DNA from: Gammaproteobacteria bacterium
GTDB lineage: Bacteria > Pseudomonadota > Gammaproteobacteria > Legionellales > Legionellaceae
Assembly: GCA_026399205.1 (NCBI GenBank)
Contig: JAPLRL010000056.1
Coordinates: 1 to 32,825 of the forward strand
Length of the DNA stretch: 32,825 nt
Direction of reading: 5' to 3'
The notes under the pieces are model-generated. The model worked only from the letters and a program-made list of their open reading frames with translations, ran no database searches and was not told the origin of the DNA. The translations under genes and the position numbers were made by a program. This document shows, piece by piece, positions 16,665-26,285 of the stretch. The first letter of the stretch is position 1. Each line of letters starts with the position of its first letter.

Positions 16665-18130
16665 TACACTTCATCCTTCAATAATGTTCGTATCACGTCT
16701 TGATCAGAAAAAGCATGACTCGTTTGGCCTACTTGTTGGTAAGCTTCATGTCCTTTTCCGGCCACTATAATTAAATCATCATGCCCTGCAAGCTCAACCG
16801 CTTTTTCAATCGCTTGGTGCCTATCAGGCATCACATGCACGGGCACGCCCGGCACTACCCCGGCCTGAATATCTGCAATAATCACATCTGGATCTTCACT
16901 TCGCGGGTTATCACTCGTGATGACCAACACATCCGCATAATCACTAGCGATTTTGCCCATTAAAGGACGCTTGCCTTTATCTCGATCTCCCCCACACCCA
17001 AAGACCACAATCAGTTTGCCCTGATGAATTTGCTTTAATGTGTTTAACACATTCTCTAATGCATCAGGGGTATGCGCATAATCAACCACCGTACAAGGAT
17101 GTTGTGTCACGATTTCCATACGTCCGGGCACAGAGTGGACTGCCCCCAAGACCGAAAGAACTTGTGGTAATGGGTACCCTTCTACCAATAAACTGGCCAT
17201 CACCGCGAGCGCATTATACACATTAAATCGTCCTAATGCGCGAAGCCTGATTTCACCCGACCCCCAAGGCGTTTGTACTTGAAAGCGGGTTCCATGAAGA
17301 TGCATCTGACAGCTTGTGACATGAATATCATGCTGCTCGTTAAACCCATAAAACAACGTTTTTGCACCTACGCTCAAAGCGCGCGCTGCCATCAAAGAAC
17401 TGGCAGGATCGTCTCCATTTAAAATCGCGTAACGCAGCCCCTCAGTCGCAAACAACAAGGCTTTTGCCTCGCTATAGGCTTGCATCGTCTGATGAAAATC
17501 TAAATGCTCGCGAGTCAAATTGCTAAACAACGCCTGCTGAAAAGGCAATCCGCTCACGCGCCCTAAGCTCAAAGCATGCGACGAGACTTCCATACATACC
17601 CGCTCAACCCCTGCGCTGACATAGTGATGAAATAACTGTTGTAAACAAAGACCATCAGGTGTGGTATTGACTAAAGGGCTAAGTGTAGGCACAGCACCCT
17701 CTCCTAAGGTGCCAATATAACGACTAGGGCTCCCTAATAAGGTATAGGCATGCGCTAACTGATATGCTGTGGTGGTTTTCCCATTGGTTCCTGTGATCCC
17801 AATGAGTTTTAACTTATTCGCAGGATAAGCATAAAAGCGCGCTGCAATCTCACTGAGTAACGCCGCCAGATTCTCAATAGGAATCAGGGGCACCGCCGCA
17901 TCTTGAACATTCACCTTTAACGCGTCACTGCCTTTGGGCTCATAAATAATCGCATTGGCACCTTGAAGAATCGCCTGTTGTATATAATCACGCCCATCCA
18001 CCACTGCCCCAGGATACGCTAAAAACGCATCCCCAGGCTGCACTTTGCGACTATCATTCACGAGCCGTTGACTATCACAAGGAGAAATGGGCTCTTTCGC
18101 CCAAGGGGCTAAACAAGTTGATAAATCCAT
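16664..18130 (-). CDS. murE: UDP-MurNAc-L-Ala-D-Glu:meso-diaminopimelate ligase
   Basis: This 488-residue cytoplasmic Mur ligase adds meso-diaminopimelate to the peptidoglycan precursor. The ATP loop GTNGKTT is at 114-120, the carbamylated lysine is in YSEAKALLF (K223), and the substrate-specificity motif DNPRSEDP is at 407-414; the DNPR form indicates meso-DAP rather than lysine. dapD and dapE of the diaminopimelate pathway are in the same window. The ATG directly follows the ftsI stop (TAA-ATG). Confidence 0.98.
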   Translation of the reverse strand: MDLSTCLAPWAKEPISPCDSQRLVNDSRKVQPGDAFLAYPGAVVDGRDYIQQAILQGANAIIYEPKGSDALKVNVQDAAVPLIPIENLAALLSEIAARFYAYPANKLKLIGITGTNGKTTTAYQLAHAYTLLGSPSRYIGTLGEGAVPTLSPLVNTTPDGLCLQQLFHHYVSAGVERVCMEVSSHALSLGRVSGLPFQQALFSNLTREHLDFHQTMQAYSEAKALLFATEGLRYAILNGDDPASSLMAARALSVGAKTLFYGFNEQHDIHVTSCQMHLHGTRFQVQTPWGSGEIRLRALGRFNVYNALAVMASLLVEGYPLPQVLSVLGAVHSVPGRMEIVTQHPCTVVDYAHTPDALENVLNTLKQIHQGKLIVVFGCGGDRDKGKRPLMGKIASDYADVLVITSDNPRSEDPDVIIADIQAGVVPGVPVHVMPDRHQAIEKAVELAGHDDLIIVAGKGHEAYQQVGQTSHAFSDQDVIRTLLKDEV

Positions 18131-19783
18131 TTATTTATCCGGTGGAATATTTAAAATGCGCAACGTACCCGACATCACTTCAGAAAACAAGGGTGCGGCG
18201 ACCGCTGCCCCATAATACCCGTGTTTGCTGGGTTCGTGAACCACAGCAACCACGATAATGCGGGGTTGACTGACCGGCGCAATCCCCACAAAGCTCGCAA
18301 TATGCCGATGCTCTTCATAGCCATTTTTACCGGCGATTCTTGCCGTTCCTGTTTTTCCCGCTACACGATAGCCTGGAATTCTTGCCCCACGGCCAGTCCC
18401 ACGCTCCATCACTGATTCCATCATCAAGAGCATTTCTCCTGCCGTTTTTGCGGTTAACACCCGCTCTCTATGTTCGGGTAATTGCCCTGCAATCAGGGTG
18501 ACCGGAAGGCGCATCCCCTCATTAGCAAACACCAAATACGCCTTAGCGAGCTGTAATGCCGTCACGGAAAGCCCGTATCCGAAACTCACCGTAGATAAAA
18601 CAAAGGGATTCATTTGTCTCAGATCAGCGATGGTTCCATCGCTTTCCCCTGGGTAACCGCTTTCGGTGCGCTCTCCAAATCCAACCCGCTTTAATACATT
18701 CAACAATTGCTCAGGCGGGCTCACCAAGACCATTTTAGAGACCCCTACGTTGCTAGATTGCTCTAACACGCCGGTCACATCTAATACGCCATACTCATGA
18801 ACATCTCGAATCACGTGACCATGAACAACCATCCAACTCGGGCGCGTATCAATCACGGTGTGCGGTGTAAAATTGCCGGTTTCTAAGGCACTTGCAATAC
18901 TAAACGGCTTAATCACTGAGCCTGGTTCAAACAAATCAACCACCGCCCGATTACGATAATCTGCACGGGTATAGCGAAACCGTGCATTGGGGTTAAATGA
19001 AGGATAATTCACCACCGCCAATATTTCGCCGGTTTGTGTATCTAAGACCACCAGAGATCCTGAGTTTGCTTCAAATTGACGGCATGTTCTAGCCAATGCA
19101 TGATAAGCCAAATATTGAATGCGACTATCAATGCTTAAGGTTAAGTTATGTCCGGGGCGTGCTGCTTGCAGTAACTCAAGCTCTTCCACCACACGCCCCA
19201 TCCTGTCTTTAATGACCTTCTTTTTACCGTTTTTTCCCATGAGCCATTCTTGATAGGCGAGCTCGATGCCTTCTAGGCCTTGATCGTCAATATTGGTAAA
19301 ACCAACCAATTGCGCGGTACTGTCTACTTGGGGGTAATAGCGTTTATATTCTTGCTGAAAGTTCATGCCAGGAATATGCAGCGCTTGTATTTTTTCAGCC
19401 AAAGCAGGCGGTAGCTGTCGCTTAACATACAAAAATTCACGTTTTTGATAGTGATGAACAACTTGCAATAACCTCTTTTCAGGTGTCTGCAACAGTTTAG
19501 ATAATGCCTTTAATTGGGGAGCTGTTGGCTGAAACACCTTAGGATTCACCCATACGGATTGTACAGGGGTACTGACTGCTAAAGGAATCCCATTTCGATC
19601 AGTAATCATGCCTCGATACGCCGGAATATCAATCACCCTAAGGCTACGCGCATCGCCTTGATGTTTTAGAAACTGCCGGTCTAACACCATCAAATCGAGC
19701 ATGCGCCAAATCAAAATCACCAAGAACATGACAAAAATAACCACCATCACACTCAAGCGCGCAACATGCCCTACCGGTTTCAT
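18131..19783 (-). CDS. ftsI: Septal peptidoglycan transpeptidase PBP3
   Basis: This 550-residue class B penicillin-binding protein has a short cytoplasmic N-terminus, one transmembrane segment (about 11-30), a dimerisation/pedestal domain and a transpeptidase domain. The active-site motifs are complete: SVIK (289-292), SSN (343-345) and KTG (477-479). It crosslinks septal peptidoglycan in the divisome with FtsW, FtsL, FtsB and FtsQ. The ATG overlaps the ftsL stop (ATGA). Confidence 0.98.
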   Translation of the reverse strand: MKPVGHVARLSVMVVIFVMFLVILIWRMLDLMVLDRQFLKHQGDARSLRVIDIPAYRGMITDRNGIPLAVSTPVQSVWVNPKVFQPTAPQLKALSKLLQTPEKRLLQVVHHYQKREFLYVKRQLPPALAEKIQALHIPGMNFQQEYKRYYPQVDSTAQLVGFTNIDDQGLEGIELAYQEWLMGKNGKKKVIKDRMGRVVEELELLQAARPGHNLTLSIDSRIQYLAYHALARTCRQFEANSGSLVVLDTQTGEILAVVNYPSFNPNARFRYTRADYRNRAVVDLFEPGSVIKPFSIASALETGNFTPHTVIDTRPSWMVVHGHVIRDVHEYGVLDVTGVLEQSSNVGVSKMVLVSPPEQLLNVLKRVGFGERTESGYPGESDGTIADLRQMNPFVLSTVSFGYGLSVTALQLAKAYLVFANEGMRLPVTLIAGQLPEHRERVLTAKTAGEMLLMMESVMERGTGRGARIPGYRVAGKTGTARIAGKNGYEEHRHIASFVGIAPVSQPRIIVVAVVHEPSKHGYYGAAVAAPLFSEVMSGTLRILNIPPDK

Positions 19784-20118
19784 TTGGAATGCAACACCAA
19801 CATCACTTGCGCAGCCGGCAAGTGCATGCCCAATTGCTGAGACGCCAACTCTTCAACGCGCCCAGGCGTAGATAAACTGGCCTGCTCAAGCAACAATTGC
19901 CCCCATTCCATTTGACGTTCATGAAACTGGTTTTGCGCTGACTCTAATTCACTTAAGGCAAAGCGGTATTCATTGGTGACATACACAATCGCCAAACAAG
20001 AGAGCAATAATAAACCCACCAGAAAAAACATTGCCCCTTGGTCTTTAGATAGACGCATCGCAAACCAATGTCCTGTAAACACATTACTTTGATGAATCAC
20101 CCTCGCTGCTGCGTTCAT
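19780..20118 (-). CDS. ftsL: Cell division protein FtsL
   Basis: This 112-residue bitopic protein has a cytoplasmic N-terminus, a transmembrane segment (about 30-48) and a periplasmic coiled-coil ([26 protein letters not shown]), ending in the family motif [14 protein letters not shown]. It bridges FtsB/FtsQ to the FtsWI synthase. Both ends overlap neighbours by an ATGA junction. A second in-frame ATG (MRLSKDQGA) would give a shorter form closer to some family members, but the ATGA overlap favours the long start. Confidence 0.93.
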   Translation of the reverse strand: MNAAARVIHQSNVFTGHWFAMRLSKDQGAMFFLVGLLLLSCLAIVYVTNEYRFALSELESAQNQFHERQMEWGQLLLEQASLSTPGRVEELASQQLGMHLPAAQVMLVLHSK

Positions 20119-21041
20119 GCTAATTTCTCCCCTACTCTCATCACGGCACTCCGTGCCCTCACATTTCGCTTCATTTCCTCTTGAGTTGGCTTAATGGCCC
20201 GCCCAATAGACCGAAAGATCACTTGAATCTCTGCCGCCCTCACAGGGACGCCTCGTGGTGGCGCATTACCCTCAGTTAGTTTTTTCATAAACTGTTTCAC
20301 GATGCGATCTTCTAACGAATGGAAGCTAATCACGACCATCCGCCCACCGCAAACCAGCAGCTCTAATGCCCCTTTTAATCCCGTTTTTAAATCCTCCAAC
20401 TCCTGATTAATATAAATACGAATCGCTTGAAAGACCCGAGTTGCGGGGTGTTTGTGTTTTTCCCATCGCGGATGGGCTGCTTTCACGATTTCGGCTAATA
20501 CTTGTGTTTGCATGATAGGCTGCGTTTGTCTTGCAAGCACAATGGCTTTTGCAATGCGCCGTGAAAACCGTTCTTCACCATAGTCTTGAAACACTTCAAC
20601 CAAGGTTTTTTCAGCCGCGGTATTCACAAACGTGGCTGCGGTCATTGGAGCTTCTGTATTCATTCGCATATCTAAAGGACCTGCACGCATGAAACTAAAC
20701 CCACGTTCAGGATTATCGAGTTGCGGAGAAGAAACCCCTAAATCAAATAAAATGCCATCAACACGCCCTTGTAAGCCTAATTCAGTTGCCAGTGCTTGAA
20801 TTTGCGCAAACGAGCCGTGGCGTACCCACACGCGTTCATCTGTACCAAAATGGGTTTTTGCGTAATTAACGGCTTCTAAATCTTGATCAATCGCCAACAA
20901 ACGTCCTTTGTTTGACAATCGAGATAAAATTTCACGGGCATGCCCCCCGCGCCCAAACGTTGCATCGATATAAATGCCGTCGGGTTTGATTTCTAAGCCA
21001 GTTAATGCTTCTTGCAATAACACGGGCTCATGCATAAACAT
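20115..21041 (-). CDS. rsmH: 16S rRNA (cytosine1402-N4)-methyltransferase RsmH
   Basis: This 308-residue SAM-dependent methyltransferase (formerly MraW) modifies C1402 in the ribosomal P site. It has the SAM-binding [14 protein letters not shown] (26-39), [19 protein letters not shown] (from 99) and the late motif [18 protein letters not shown] strong AAGGAAG ribosome site lies 8 nt before the ATG. The second gene of the dcw operon, it starts 12 nt after the mraZ stop. Confidence 0.98.
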   Translation of the reverse strand: MFMHEPVLLQEALTGLEIKPDGIYIDATFGRGGHAREILSRLSNKGRLLAIDQDLEAVNYAKTHFGTDERVWVRHGSFAQIQALATELGLQGRVDGILFDLGVSSPQLDNPERGFSFMRAGPLDMRMNTEAPMTAATFVNTAAEKTLVEVFQDYGEERFSRRIAKAIVLARQTQPIMQTQVLAEIVKAAHPRWEKHKHPATRVFQAIRIYINQELEDLKTGLKGALELLVCGGRMVVISFHSLEDRIVKQFMKKLTEGNAPPRGVPVRAAEIQVIFRSIGRAIKPTQEEMKRNVRARSAVMRVGEKLA

Positions 21042-21053
21042 GTCATCTCTTCC

Positions 21054-21512
21054 TTATAAAGAAATGGTTTTCATTTCATCCGGCAACTCACCTTCACCTT
21101 GCGATGCTTCTTTTAACCAAGCATCCCGGCGAGCCTGCCATAACGTTTCATCCCAAATCTCAAACTTATTCCCTTGACCTATCATCACAACACGCTTATC
21201 TAGGCGTGCGTACTCTCTTAATTCTGGCGAAAGCAACAACCGCCCACTGCCATCTAACTCTACATCCGTTGCATGTCCAATTAATAACCGTTGCACTCGT
21301 CTAGCCACCGGATTAAAGCTCGGTAAACTTTGTAATTTTTCTTCTATGGTCTGCCATGCGAGTTTAGGATAAAGCAACAAACAGGTTTCTTCTGTGTCAA
21401 TGGTCACCACCATCGCACCATCATGTTGGCGACTGAGCACATCACGATAACGAGTCGGCACGGCTAAGCGACCTTTCGCATCGACTGTCATCACATTAAT
21501 GCCACGAAACAT
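21054..21512 (-). CDS. mraZ: Transcriptional regulator MraZ
   Basis: This 152-residue AbrB-like DNA-binding protein forms the usual ring with two SpoVT-AbrB repeats. Signature blocks are MFRGINVMTVDAKGRLAVPTRYRD and the second VELDGSGRLLLSPELREYARL. It represses the dcw operon by binding 10-bp spaced repeats in its own leader, which are visible here (21547-21586). First gene of the operon; ATG at 21512 with GGATGG upstream. Confidence 0.98.
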   Translation of the reverse strand: MFRGINVMTVDAKGRLAVPTRYRDVLSRQHDGAMVVTIDTEETCLLLYPKLAWQTIEEKLQSLPSFNPVARRVQRLLIGHATDVELDGSGRLLLSPELREYARLDKRVVMIGQGNKFEIWDETLWQARRDAWLKEASQGEGELPDEMKTISL

Positions 21513-21546
21513 GTGTCACCATCCCTCTATCGCATGAGAAAAGAGT

Positions 21547-21586
21547 TTCCCACTTTTCTCCACTTTTTTCTATTCTATCCCACTTT
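21547..21586 (-). promoter_or_regulatory. MraZ operator: four 10-bp direct repeats
   Basis: On the minus strand the leader contains, at exact 10-bp spacing, AAAGTGGGAT, a degenerate AGAATAGAAA, AAAGTGGAGA and AAAGTGGGAA. MraZ is known to bind direct repeats of a (G)TGGGA box spaced at 10 bp upstream of mraZ. The repeats overlap the predicted transcription start, so autorepression is expected. Confidence 0.85.
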
Positions 21587-21591
21587 ACTAC

Positions 21592-21621
21592 ACTATAGGA
21601 GTAAAATATAGAAAACGTCAA
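21592..21621 (-). promoter_or_regulatory. mraZ: Sigma-70 promoter of the mraZ (dcw) operon
   Basis: TTGACG (complement of 21616-21621) and TATAGT (complement of 21592-21597) are separated by 18 nt. Transcription would start near 21585, at the upstream edge of the MraZ repeats. The -35 box lies 6 bp from the end of palindromic element B. Confidence 0.75.
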
Positions 21622-21626
21622 GTACC

Positions 21627-21807
21627 GTAGGGTGGACAAAGGAGCCTAACGCAGATGTTATCGATTAGCAGAAACTAAAAGGCGACGTGTCCACCGGTCA
21701 CTCGGACCGCCTGAAGTGCTCGAACAGACCCGAGTGGTGGTGGACACGTCGCCCGAAAGAGCGCAGTATTCTGCAAGCTCATCATGGGGCTCCTTTGTCC
21801 ACCCTAC
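21627..21807. repeat. Composite palindromic REP element, copy B
   Basis: The ends are GTAGGGTGGACAAAGGAGCC (21627-21646) and its complement (21788-21807), with inner arms GGCGACGTGTCCACCGGT and GGTGGACACGTCGCC. At 181 bp it is slightly longer than the other copies. The complementarity runs 3 bp beyond the GTAG ends (ACC...GGT). It lies between the mraZ promoter and the PLP enzyme gene and creates a false 5' extension of the latter. Confidence 0.9.
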
Positions 21808-21872
21808 GGTCTCTCGCAAAGATGATCATCGACGTGTATACTTTCCTAACTTCCCCCCACAACGATCTCACC

Positions 21873-23021
21873 ATGACAAAACCCGCCTTTGAAACCCGAG
21901 CCATACACGCAGGTCAACACGCCGATCCCTCCACGGGCGCTGTCATGACCCCTATTTATGCAACATCGACTTATCGACAATCTTCACCCGGCGTCCATCA
22001 AGGGTATGAATATTCACGCACCCAAAACCCAACGCGGCAAGCACTAGAAGATTGCATGGCTTCACTTGAAGGCGGCACCCATGGATTTGCTTTTGGTTCA
22101 GGGATGGCGGCGATTAATACAGTGATTGATTTACTCGACCATGGCGATCATGTCATTGCTATGGATGATCTCTATGGCGGTACGTTTCGGCTGTTCGATA
22201 AGGTGAAAACACGAACCAATCACTTACAATTTTCCTTTGTTGATTTACGCGATCCAGCGGCCTTACTCGCCCATATTCGCCCTGAAACCCGCCTCATTTG
22301 GTTAGAAACTCCCACTAACCCGATGTTAAGACTGGTGGATATCAAAGCCATTGCAACACTGGCTAAAAAACATGATTTACTTACCGTGGTCGATAACACC
22401 TTTGCGACTCCCTTTTTACAACGCCCCTTAGAATTAGGTTGTGATATCGTGGTGCACTCCGGGACCAAATATTTAAATGGCCATTCCGATGTCGTCTGTG
22501 GTGTAGTTGTGGTGAATAATCAAGCCTTAGCCGAACACGTTCATTTTTTACAAAATTCCTGCGGTGGCATCTTAGGGCCCTTTGATTCTTTTCTGGTCCT
22601 CAGAAGTTTAAAAACGCTTCCCTTAAGAATGGAGCGTCATTGCCAAAGCGCACTCACCCTCGCAACCTGGCTTGAGTCACATGCCAAGGTTAAACAGGTG
22701 ATTTACCCAGGGCTTACATCTCACCCACAACATCGATTGGCGCAAACACAAATGCCGATGTTCGGCGGAATGATTTCTGTGGTTCTCAATCTCTCACTTG
22801 AAGAAACCAAAGCATTTCTTTCTCGCTGCAAGCTTTTCACCCTAGCCGAAAGTCTAGGTGGGGTAGAAAGTTTAATCGAGCACCCCGCCATCATGACCCA
22901 TGCCTCTATTCCTGCAGAACTCCGCAAAACATTAGGGATTGAGGATGGCTTGGTACGGCTGTCTGTGGGGATTGAACATGTAGATGATTTGATGCATGAT
23001 TTGCAGCAAGCTTTACAATAA
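21873..23021 (+). CDS. PLP-dependent cystathionine gamma-synthase/lyase family enzyme
   Basis: This 382-residue cytoplasmic enzyme belongs to the Cys/Met metabolism fold (cystathionine gamma-synthase, beta-lyase, gamma-lyase). The PLP Schiff-base lysine is K199 in SGTKYLNGHSD, Y47/R49 in YEYSRTQNPT bind the cofactor phosphate across the dimer, Y101 stacks on the ring, and D174 (VVDNT) contacts the pyridine nitrogen. The AESLGGVESLIEHP block is shared by gamma-synthases and gamma-lyases, so metB-type or lyase activity cannot be separated by eye. The frame is open back to 21687, but that part lies in palindromic element B. MTKPAFETRAIHAGQ is the usual family start. No clear ribosome site is seen. 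dapD follows after 13 nt, probably in one transcript. Confidence 0.93.
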   Translation: MTKPAFETRAIHAGQHADPSTGAVMTPIYATSTYRQSSPGVHQGYEYSRTQNPTRQALEDCMASLEGGTHGFAFGSGMAAINTVIDLLDHGDHVIAMDDLYGGTFRLFDKVKTRTNHLQFSFVDLRDPAALLAHIRPETRLIWLETPTNPMLRLVDIKAIATLAKKHDLLTVVDNTFATPFLQRPLELGCDIVVHSGTKYLNGHSDVVCGVVVVNNQALAEHVHFLQNSCGGILGPFDSFLVLRSLKTLPLRMERHCQSALTLATWLESHAKVKQVIYPGLTSHPQHRLAQTQMPMFGGMISVVLNLSLEETKAFLSRCKLFTLAESLGGVESLIEHPAIMTHASIPAELRKTLGIEDGLVRLSVGIEHVDDLMHDLQQALQ

Positions 23022-23034
23022 ATGGTAATTTTTC

Positions 23035-23844
23035 ATGCATCCATACCAACAACAGATTGAAGACGCATTCGCAGCACAGCTGACACAGGCAACCCCTGCG
23101 CTCAAACAAGCAATAGACCAAGTCATTCAAGAATTAGACCAAGGCAAACTAAGAGTTGCAGAAAAAATAGACGGCAGCTGGCAAGTCCATGAATGGCTAA
23201 AAAAAGCGATTCTTCTTTTTTTTCGGTTCACCCCGTCGTCAGTCATTGAAGCAGATTTTTGTCAGTTTTATGACAAAGTCCCCCTCAAATATACGCAAGA
23301 AACAACAGCAAGTTTTGCAGAATCACAAGTTCGAGTGGTCCCCCATGCCATGGTCAGAAAAGGCGCCTATATCGGCCCACAAACCGTACTCATGCCGTCT
23401 TATATTAATATCGGTGCGTATGTCGATAGCGGTACCCTCATTGATACCTGGGCAACCGTAGGCTCTTGTGCACAAATCGGTAAAAACGTGCATTTATCGG
23501 GAGGTGCGGGGATTGGCGGAGTACTCGAACCCATTCAGGCCCAGCCAACCATTATTGAAGATCATTGTTTTATTGGTGCACGTTCAGAAATCGTCGAAGG
23601 CGTGATTGTTGAAACGGGCTCCGTGATCTCCATGGGCGTATTCATTGGACAAAGCACAAAAATTTATCATCGAGAAACCGGTGAGATTTTTTATGGCCGC
23701 GTACCAGCAGGATCGGTTGTCGTCCCTGGTAGTTTACCGAGTAAAGATGGGACACATAGTTTGTATGCTGCCATTATTATTAAGCAGGTTGATCTTAAAA
23801 CTAAACAAAAGACGGGTTTAAATGAACTATTACGGATGCCTTAA
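23035..23844 (+). CDS. dapD: 2,3,4,5-tetrahydropyridine-2,6-dicarboxylate N-succinyltransferase
   Basis: This 269-residue acyltransferase uses succinyl-CoA in the succinylase branch of lysine/diaminopimelate synthesis. An N-terminal helical domain is followed by a left-handed beta-helix built of hexapeptide repeats ([40 protein letters not shown]). [19 protein letters not shown] and [15 protein letters not shown] are family hallmarks. dapE, acting two steps later, is 7 kb away in the same window. Its last 23 nt overlap the start of the next gene in another frame. Confidence 0.97.
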   Translation: MHPYQQQIEDAFAAQLTQATPALKQAIDQVIQELDQGKLRVAEKIDGSWQVHEWLKKAILLFFRFTPSSVIEADFCQFYDKVPLKYTQETTASFAESQVRVVPHAMVRKGAYIGPQTVLMPSYINIGAYVDSGTLIDTWATVGSCAQIGKNVHLSGGAGIGGVLEPIQAQPTIIEDHCFIGARSEIVEGVIVETGSVISMGVFIGQSTKIYHRETGEIFYGRVPAGSVVVPGSLPSKDGTHSLYAAIIIKQVDLKTKQKTGLNELLRMP

Positions 23845-24571
23845 GCAAGGGTTTATTGGGGTTGCATTTTCTTGTCTAACTTATTCCCCTCTCTTTGCCA
23901 ATAACGATGTACCACAGTATGTCTTGGGCCTCGATCTAGGCCTCTCTGAAACCACGTCGCTGGGCAATGCAATAACATTCCCATTAGGTTACAGCACCTT
24001 TATTTACACCCCATATCATCACACCGATACGCCTCTGCGCTATGGCGTATCCTTAAGTAAAAACATCCCTCTCACCCCATTCAACACCCTACAATTAGGC
24101 GTGAGCTATCATCCCTACACCAGCATGCAAGTCAATGGCACGTTGCAACAAGGCATTTCACAACCCTATTATGAAGCCAGTTATAGCTATTCAATTCAAG
24201 GCGCGCAACTCTTAGCTGAAGCGAAACTTGAACATCTTTGGCGCAATCGATATGCGCCTTATCTCATCGCTGGCATTGGCGCCGGATTTAACAAAGCCCA
24301 ACAGTATGCAACAACCGTACCCAATTATCTTACCCTCACTCCTTTTTATACCAATAACACCACCACATCCTTTAGCTATACCGCAGGTCTCGGTGTCGAC
24401 CTGTTTATTAAGCCAGAGCTATCCATAGGACTTGGATATCGCTTTTCTGATCTAGGAAGTGTGGGGCTCGGTCAAGGTGCAATTAGAAACACCCCAGTTT
24501 CTAATGTATTAAATCAGTCTCATTTATACCTCAATACTGTATTGATTCAGTTAAATTGTTTTTTTAAATAG
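23822..24571 (+). CDS. Probable beta-barrel outer-membrane protein, unknown function
   Basis: This 249-residue protein has a signal peptide (about 1-26, cleavage near LFA/NND). The rest is amphipathic, with alternating patterns and aromatic girdle residues ([51 protein letters not shown]). This is typical of a small eight-strand OmpA/OmpW-like barrel of the type common in Legionella. The C-terminus ends FFK rather than the usual terminal aromatic. The ATG lies 23 nt inside dapD, so translation may be coupled, and the next secreted gene starts 12 nt after its stop. The specific family is not identified. Confidence 0.75.
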   Translation: MNYYGCLKQGFIGVAFSCLTYSPLFANNDVPQYVLGLDLGLSETTSLGNAITFPLGYSTFIYTPYHHTDTPLRYGVSLSKNIPLTPFNTLQLGVSYHPYTSMQVNGTLQQGISQPYYEASYSYSIQGAQLLAEAKLEHLWRNRYAPYLIAGIGAGFNKAQQYATTVPNYLTLTPFYTNNTTTSFSYTAGLGVDLFIKPELSIGLGYRFSDLGSVGLGQGAIRNTPVSNVLNQSHLYLNTVLIQLNCFFK

Positions 24572-24583
24572 AGGATCTTAAGC

Positions 24584-26185
24584 ATGGTCACGATTCGTTT
24601 CCTCATCACGTGCGCGTTGAGTGTTTTCAACCCATGGGGCTTAACCTACGCCGCACCTACAGGGATTTTACCTTTTACCATTATTGAACAACCGAATACC
24701 ATTCTTCCTACTCAGGTGGCCATCGGATTTCCCGTCCATGCTATATATCAAGTCACCAATAACAATTCGATCAGCGCGGTAAATGCCTCATTTACATCCA
24801 TGCCAGAAAATACCTCCATTAACCCAACAGGTTGTGGGGCGAGTACGACCTTTACCTTAGCACCAGGCGAAAGCTGTACCTTAACGTTAACCATTTCTCC
24901 CGAAGGACTCCCTGTAGGGAGCATCATCAATGGCGACGGGCCCAAAGTCTTGATGGCCTGTTGGAGTGATGGCACCAGCTGTGCTGGGGTGAATACGGCC
25001 GCTGATGTGCTGCATGTTCGCGTCATCGCACCGCCAACACCTGCCTACCAATCGCTAATGCAAGATATCTTAATCAATGCCGATCTATGGGGAGACACCC
25101 CTGAAATTTTAGCAGCTAACTATGGATTCGAAGGAATTGAGGGCGTTCAAGGAACCGAAGATGCGGTTATCGCAGCCGGTGGTGCCTGGGAAAGCATTAC
25201 CACACCAGGTGCAAGTTTTGCTGCGTACACCACCGCGGCAACGCCGCAAAACGTCGCCTTTGGCTTTGGCTACCCAACCGACCATGCCGATGCCATGCCC
25301 ATTTGTTTTTCTTGGCCCGTGCTCCCAAGTACCGTCAACCCCACCGATTTTCGCCTCACGTTAAATACCGGAGAAATTGTGCAACCACAAGTGGCATCGA
25401 TTACACCTAATTTGTTATACAATAAACGCAGTTGCGTCGTTATTTTTGGCCAATTTGGGAATCGACTCGCACCAGGCACACCAGGCGCTGTTTATCCCAT
25501 TCAATTTACCGTTGTTGACAATGGAACCACCATGATGCTGGTCGGACCCCACGGGCCGGTGAGCGCAGTGGGTTTGACCAAGTCCTGCGGCAATCCTTAT
25601 GTAACCGGCGGCGGTCCAAAACTCATTGGTGCCAAACTCAGTGTGATGAATGATGTAGGGCAAGATGCACCTGTACTATTTAGCCAGGATGTTCCTAACG
25701 GCGGGACCTCCTATTATGGGGCAGATGCACAATATCGATTACGCATTTATACCACCGCAGGCACCTCCCCCGATGGCGTTGCAGCGATTTTACCCACCGA
25801 TTTCGCAACGTTTTTTCAAGTCCAAGCCACCCATGGTGGGGTGATTACCTGGTTAACAGCAACAGGTGTCCCTTATTCGTTTCCGAATGGCACCATAGAA
25901 GTTGTCGGCCTTGCTGATTTAGGTAAAGCAGGCACGCTTTATAATGATGCTTACGTCGCAGATAGAGATAATTACATAGATATTATTTTAAAAGGCGATC
26001 GAGCGGCCATGTCCAACATCACCGCGGTTAATATTCCTGCATCTGGTGGTTATCAGCCTTTATATAATCCTGATGGCCCTGGTAATAACCCCACCCCTGG
26101 GGTTATCTATACTTTTCCTGGACCCACTTGGTTGCAGCCGGTGACGATTGCGATAGATGATCCTCAAACTGTGAATTATCCATAA
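24584..26185 (+). CDS. Secreted protein with N-terminal Ig-like domain, unknown function
   Basis: This 533-residue protein is preceded by GAGGATC, 9 nt from the ATG. Residues 1-23 are a signal peptide (cleavage near TYA/APTG). Residues about 30-150 look like a bacterial Ig-like/anchor-type domain with YQVTNNNS and GESCTLTLTISPEGLP, as in several Legionellales secreted proteins. The remainder (about 155-533) is beta-rich and glycine/proline-rich, with NVAFGFGYPTDHADAMPICF and paired cysteines. I do not recognise it as an enzyme. It lies directly after the outer-membrane protein gene, so the two may act together at the cell surface. Location is inferred from the signal peptide. Confidence 0.75.
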   Translation: MVTIRFLITCALSVFNPWGLTYAAPTGILPFTIIEQPNTILPTQVAIGFPVHAIYQVTNNNSISAVNASFTSMPENTSINPTGCGASTTFTLAPGESCTLTLTISPEGLPVGSIINGDGPKVLMACWSDGTSCAGVNTAADVLHVRVIAPPTPAYQSLMQDILINADLWGDTPEILAANYGFEGIEGVQGTEDAVIAAGGAWESITTPGASFAAYTTAATPQNVAFGFGYPTDHADAMPICFSWPVLPSTVNPTDFRLTLNTGEIVQPQVASITPNLLYNKRSCVVIFGQFGNRLAPGTPGAVYPIQFTVVDNGTTMMLVGPHGPVSAVGLTKSCGNPYVTGGGPKLIGAKLSVMNDVGQDAPVLFSQDVPNGGTSYYGADAQYRLRIYTTAGTSPDGVAAILPTDFATFFQVQATHGGVITWLTATGVPYSFPNGTIEVVGLADLGKAGTLYNDAYVADRDNYIDIILKGDRAAMSNITAVNIPASGGYQPLYNPDGPGNNPTPGVIYTFPGPTWLQPVTIAIDDPQTVNYP

Positions 26186-26219
26186 GGGCTGTTGGGGTGG
26201 GGCTGTGCCGGGGCTCTGT

Positions 26220-26285
26220 GGGATGTTCGTGGGATGTTCGTGGGGTGTTCGTGGGGTGTTTGTGGGATGTTCGTGGGATGTTCGT
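26220..26285. repeat. 11-bp tandem repeat, six units
   Basis: The unit is GGGATGTTCGT: four exact copies plus the variants GGGGTGTTCGT and GGGGTGTTTGT. The last unit runs directly into palindromic element C, so that the final GT belongs to the GTAG end. Confidence 0.9.

Larger units (their letters stand above)
21513..21872. other. Divergent intergenic region between mraZ and the PLP enzyme gene
   Basis: This 360-bp region holds the MraZ operator, the mraZ promoter and composite palindromic element B. Next to the PLP enzyme gene is a TATACT hexamer (21837-21842), a possible -10 without a convincing -35. Confidence 0.7.

Noticed and set aside
21687-21872. N-terminal extension of the PLP enzyme
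   Set aside because: The 62 extra codons fall mostly in palindromic element B; the family normally begins at MTKPAFETRAIHAG.
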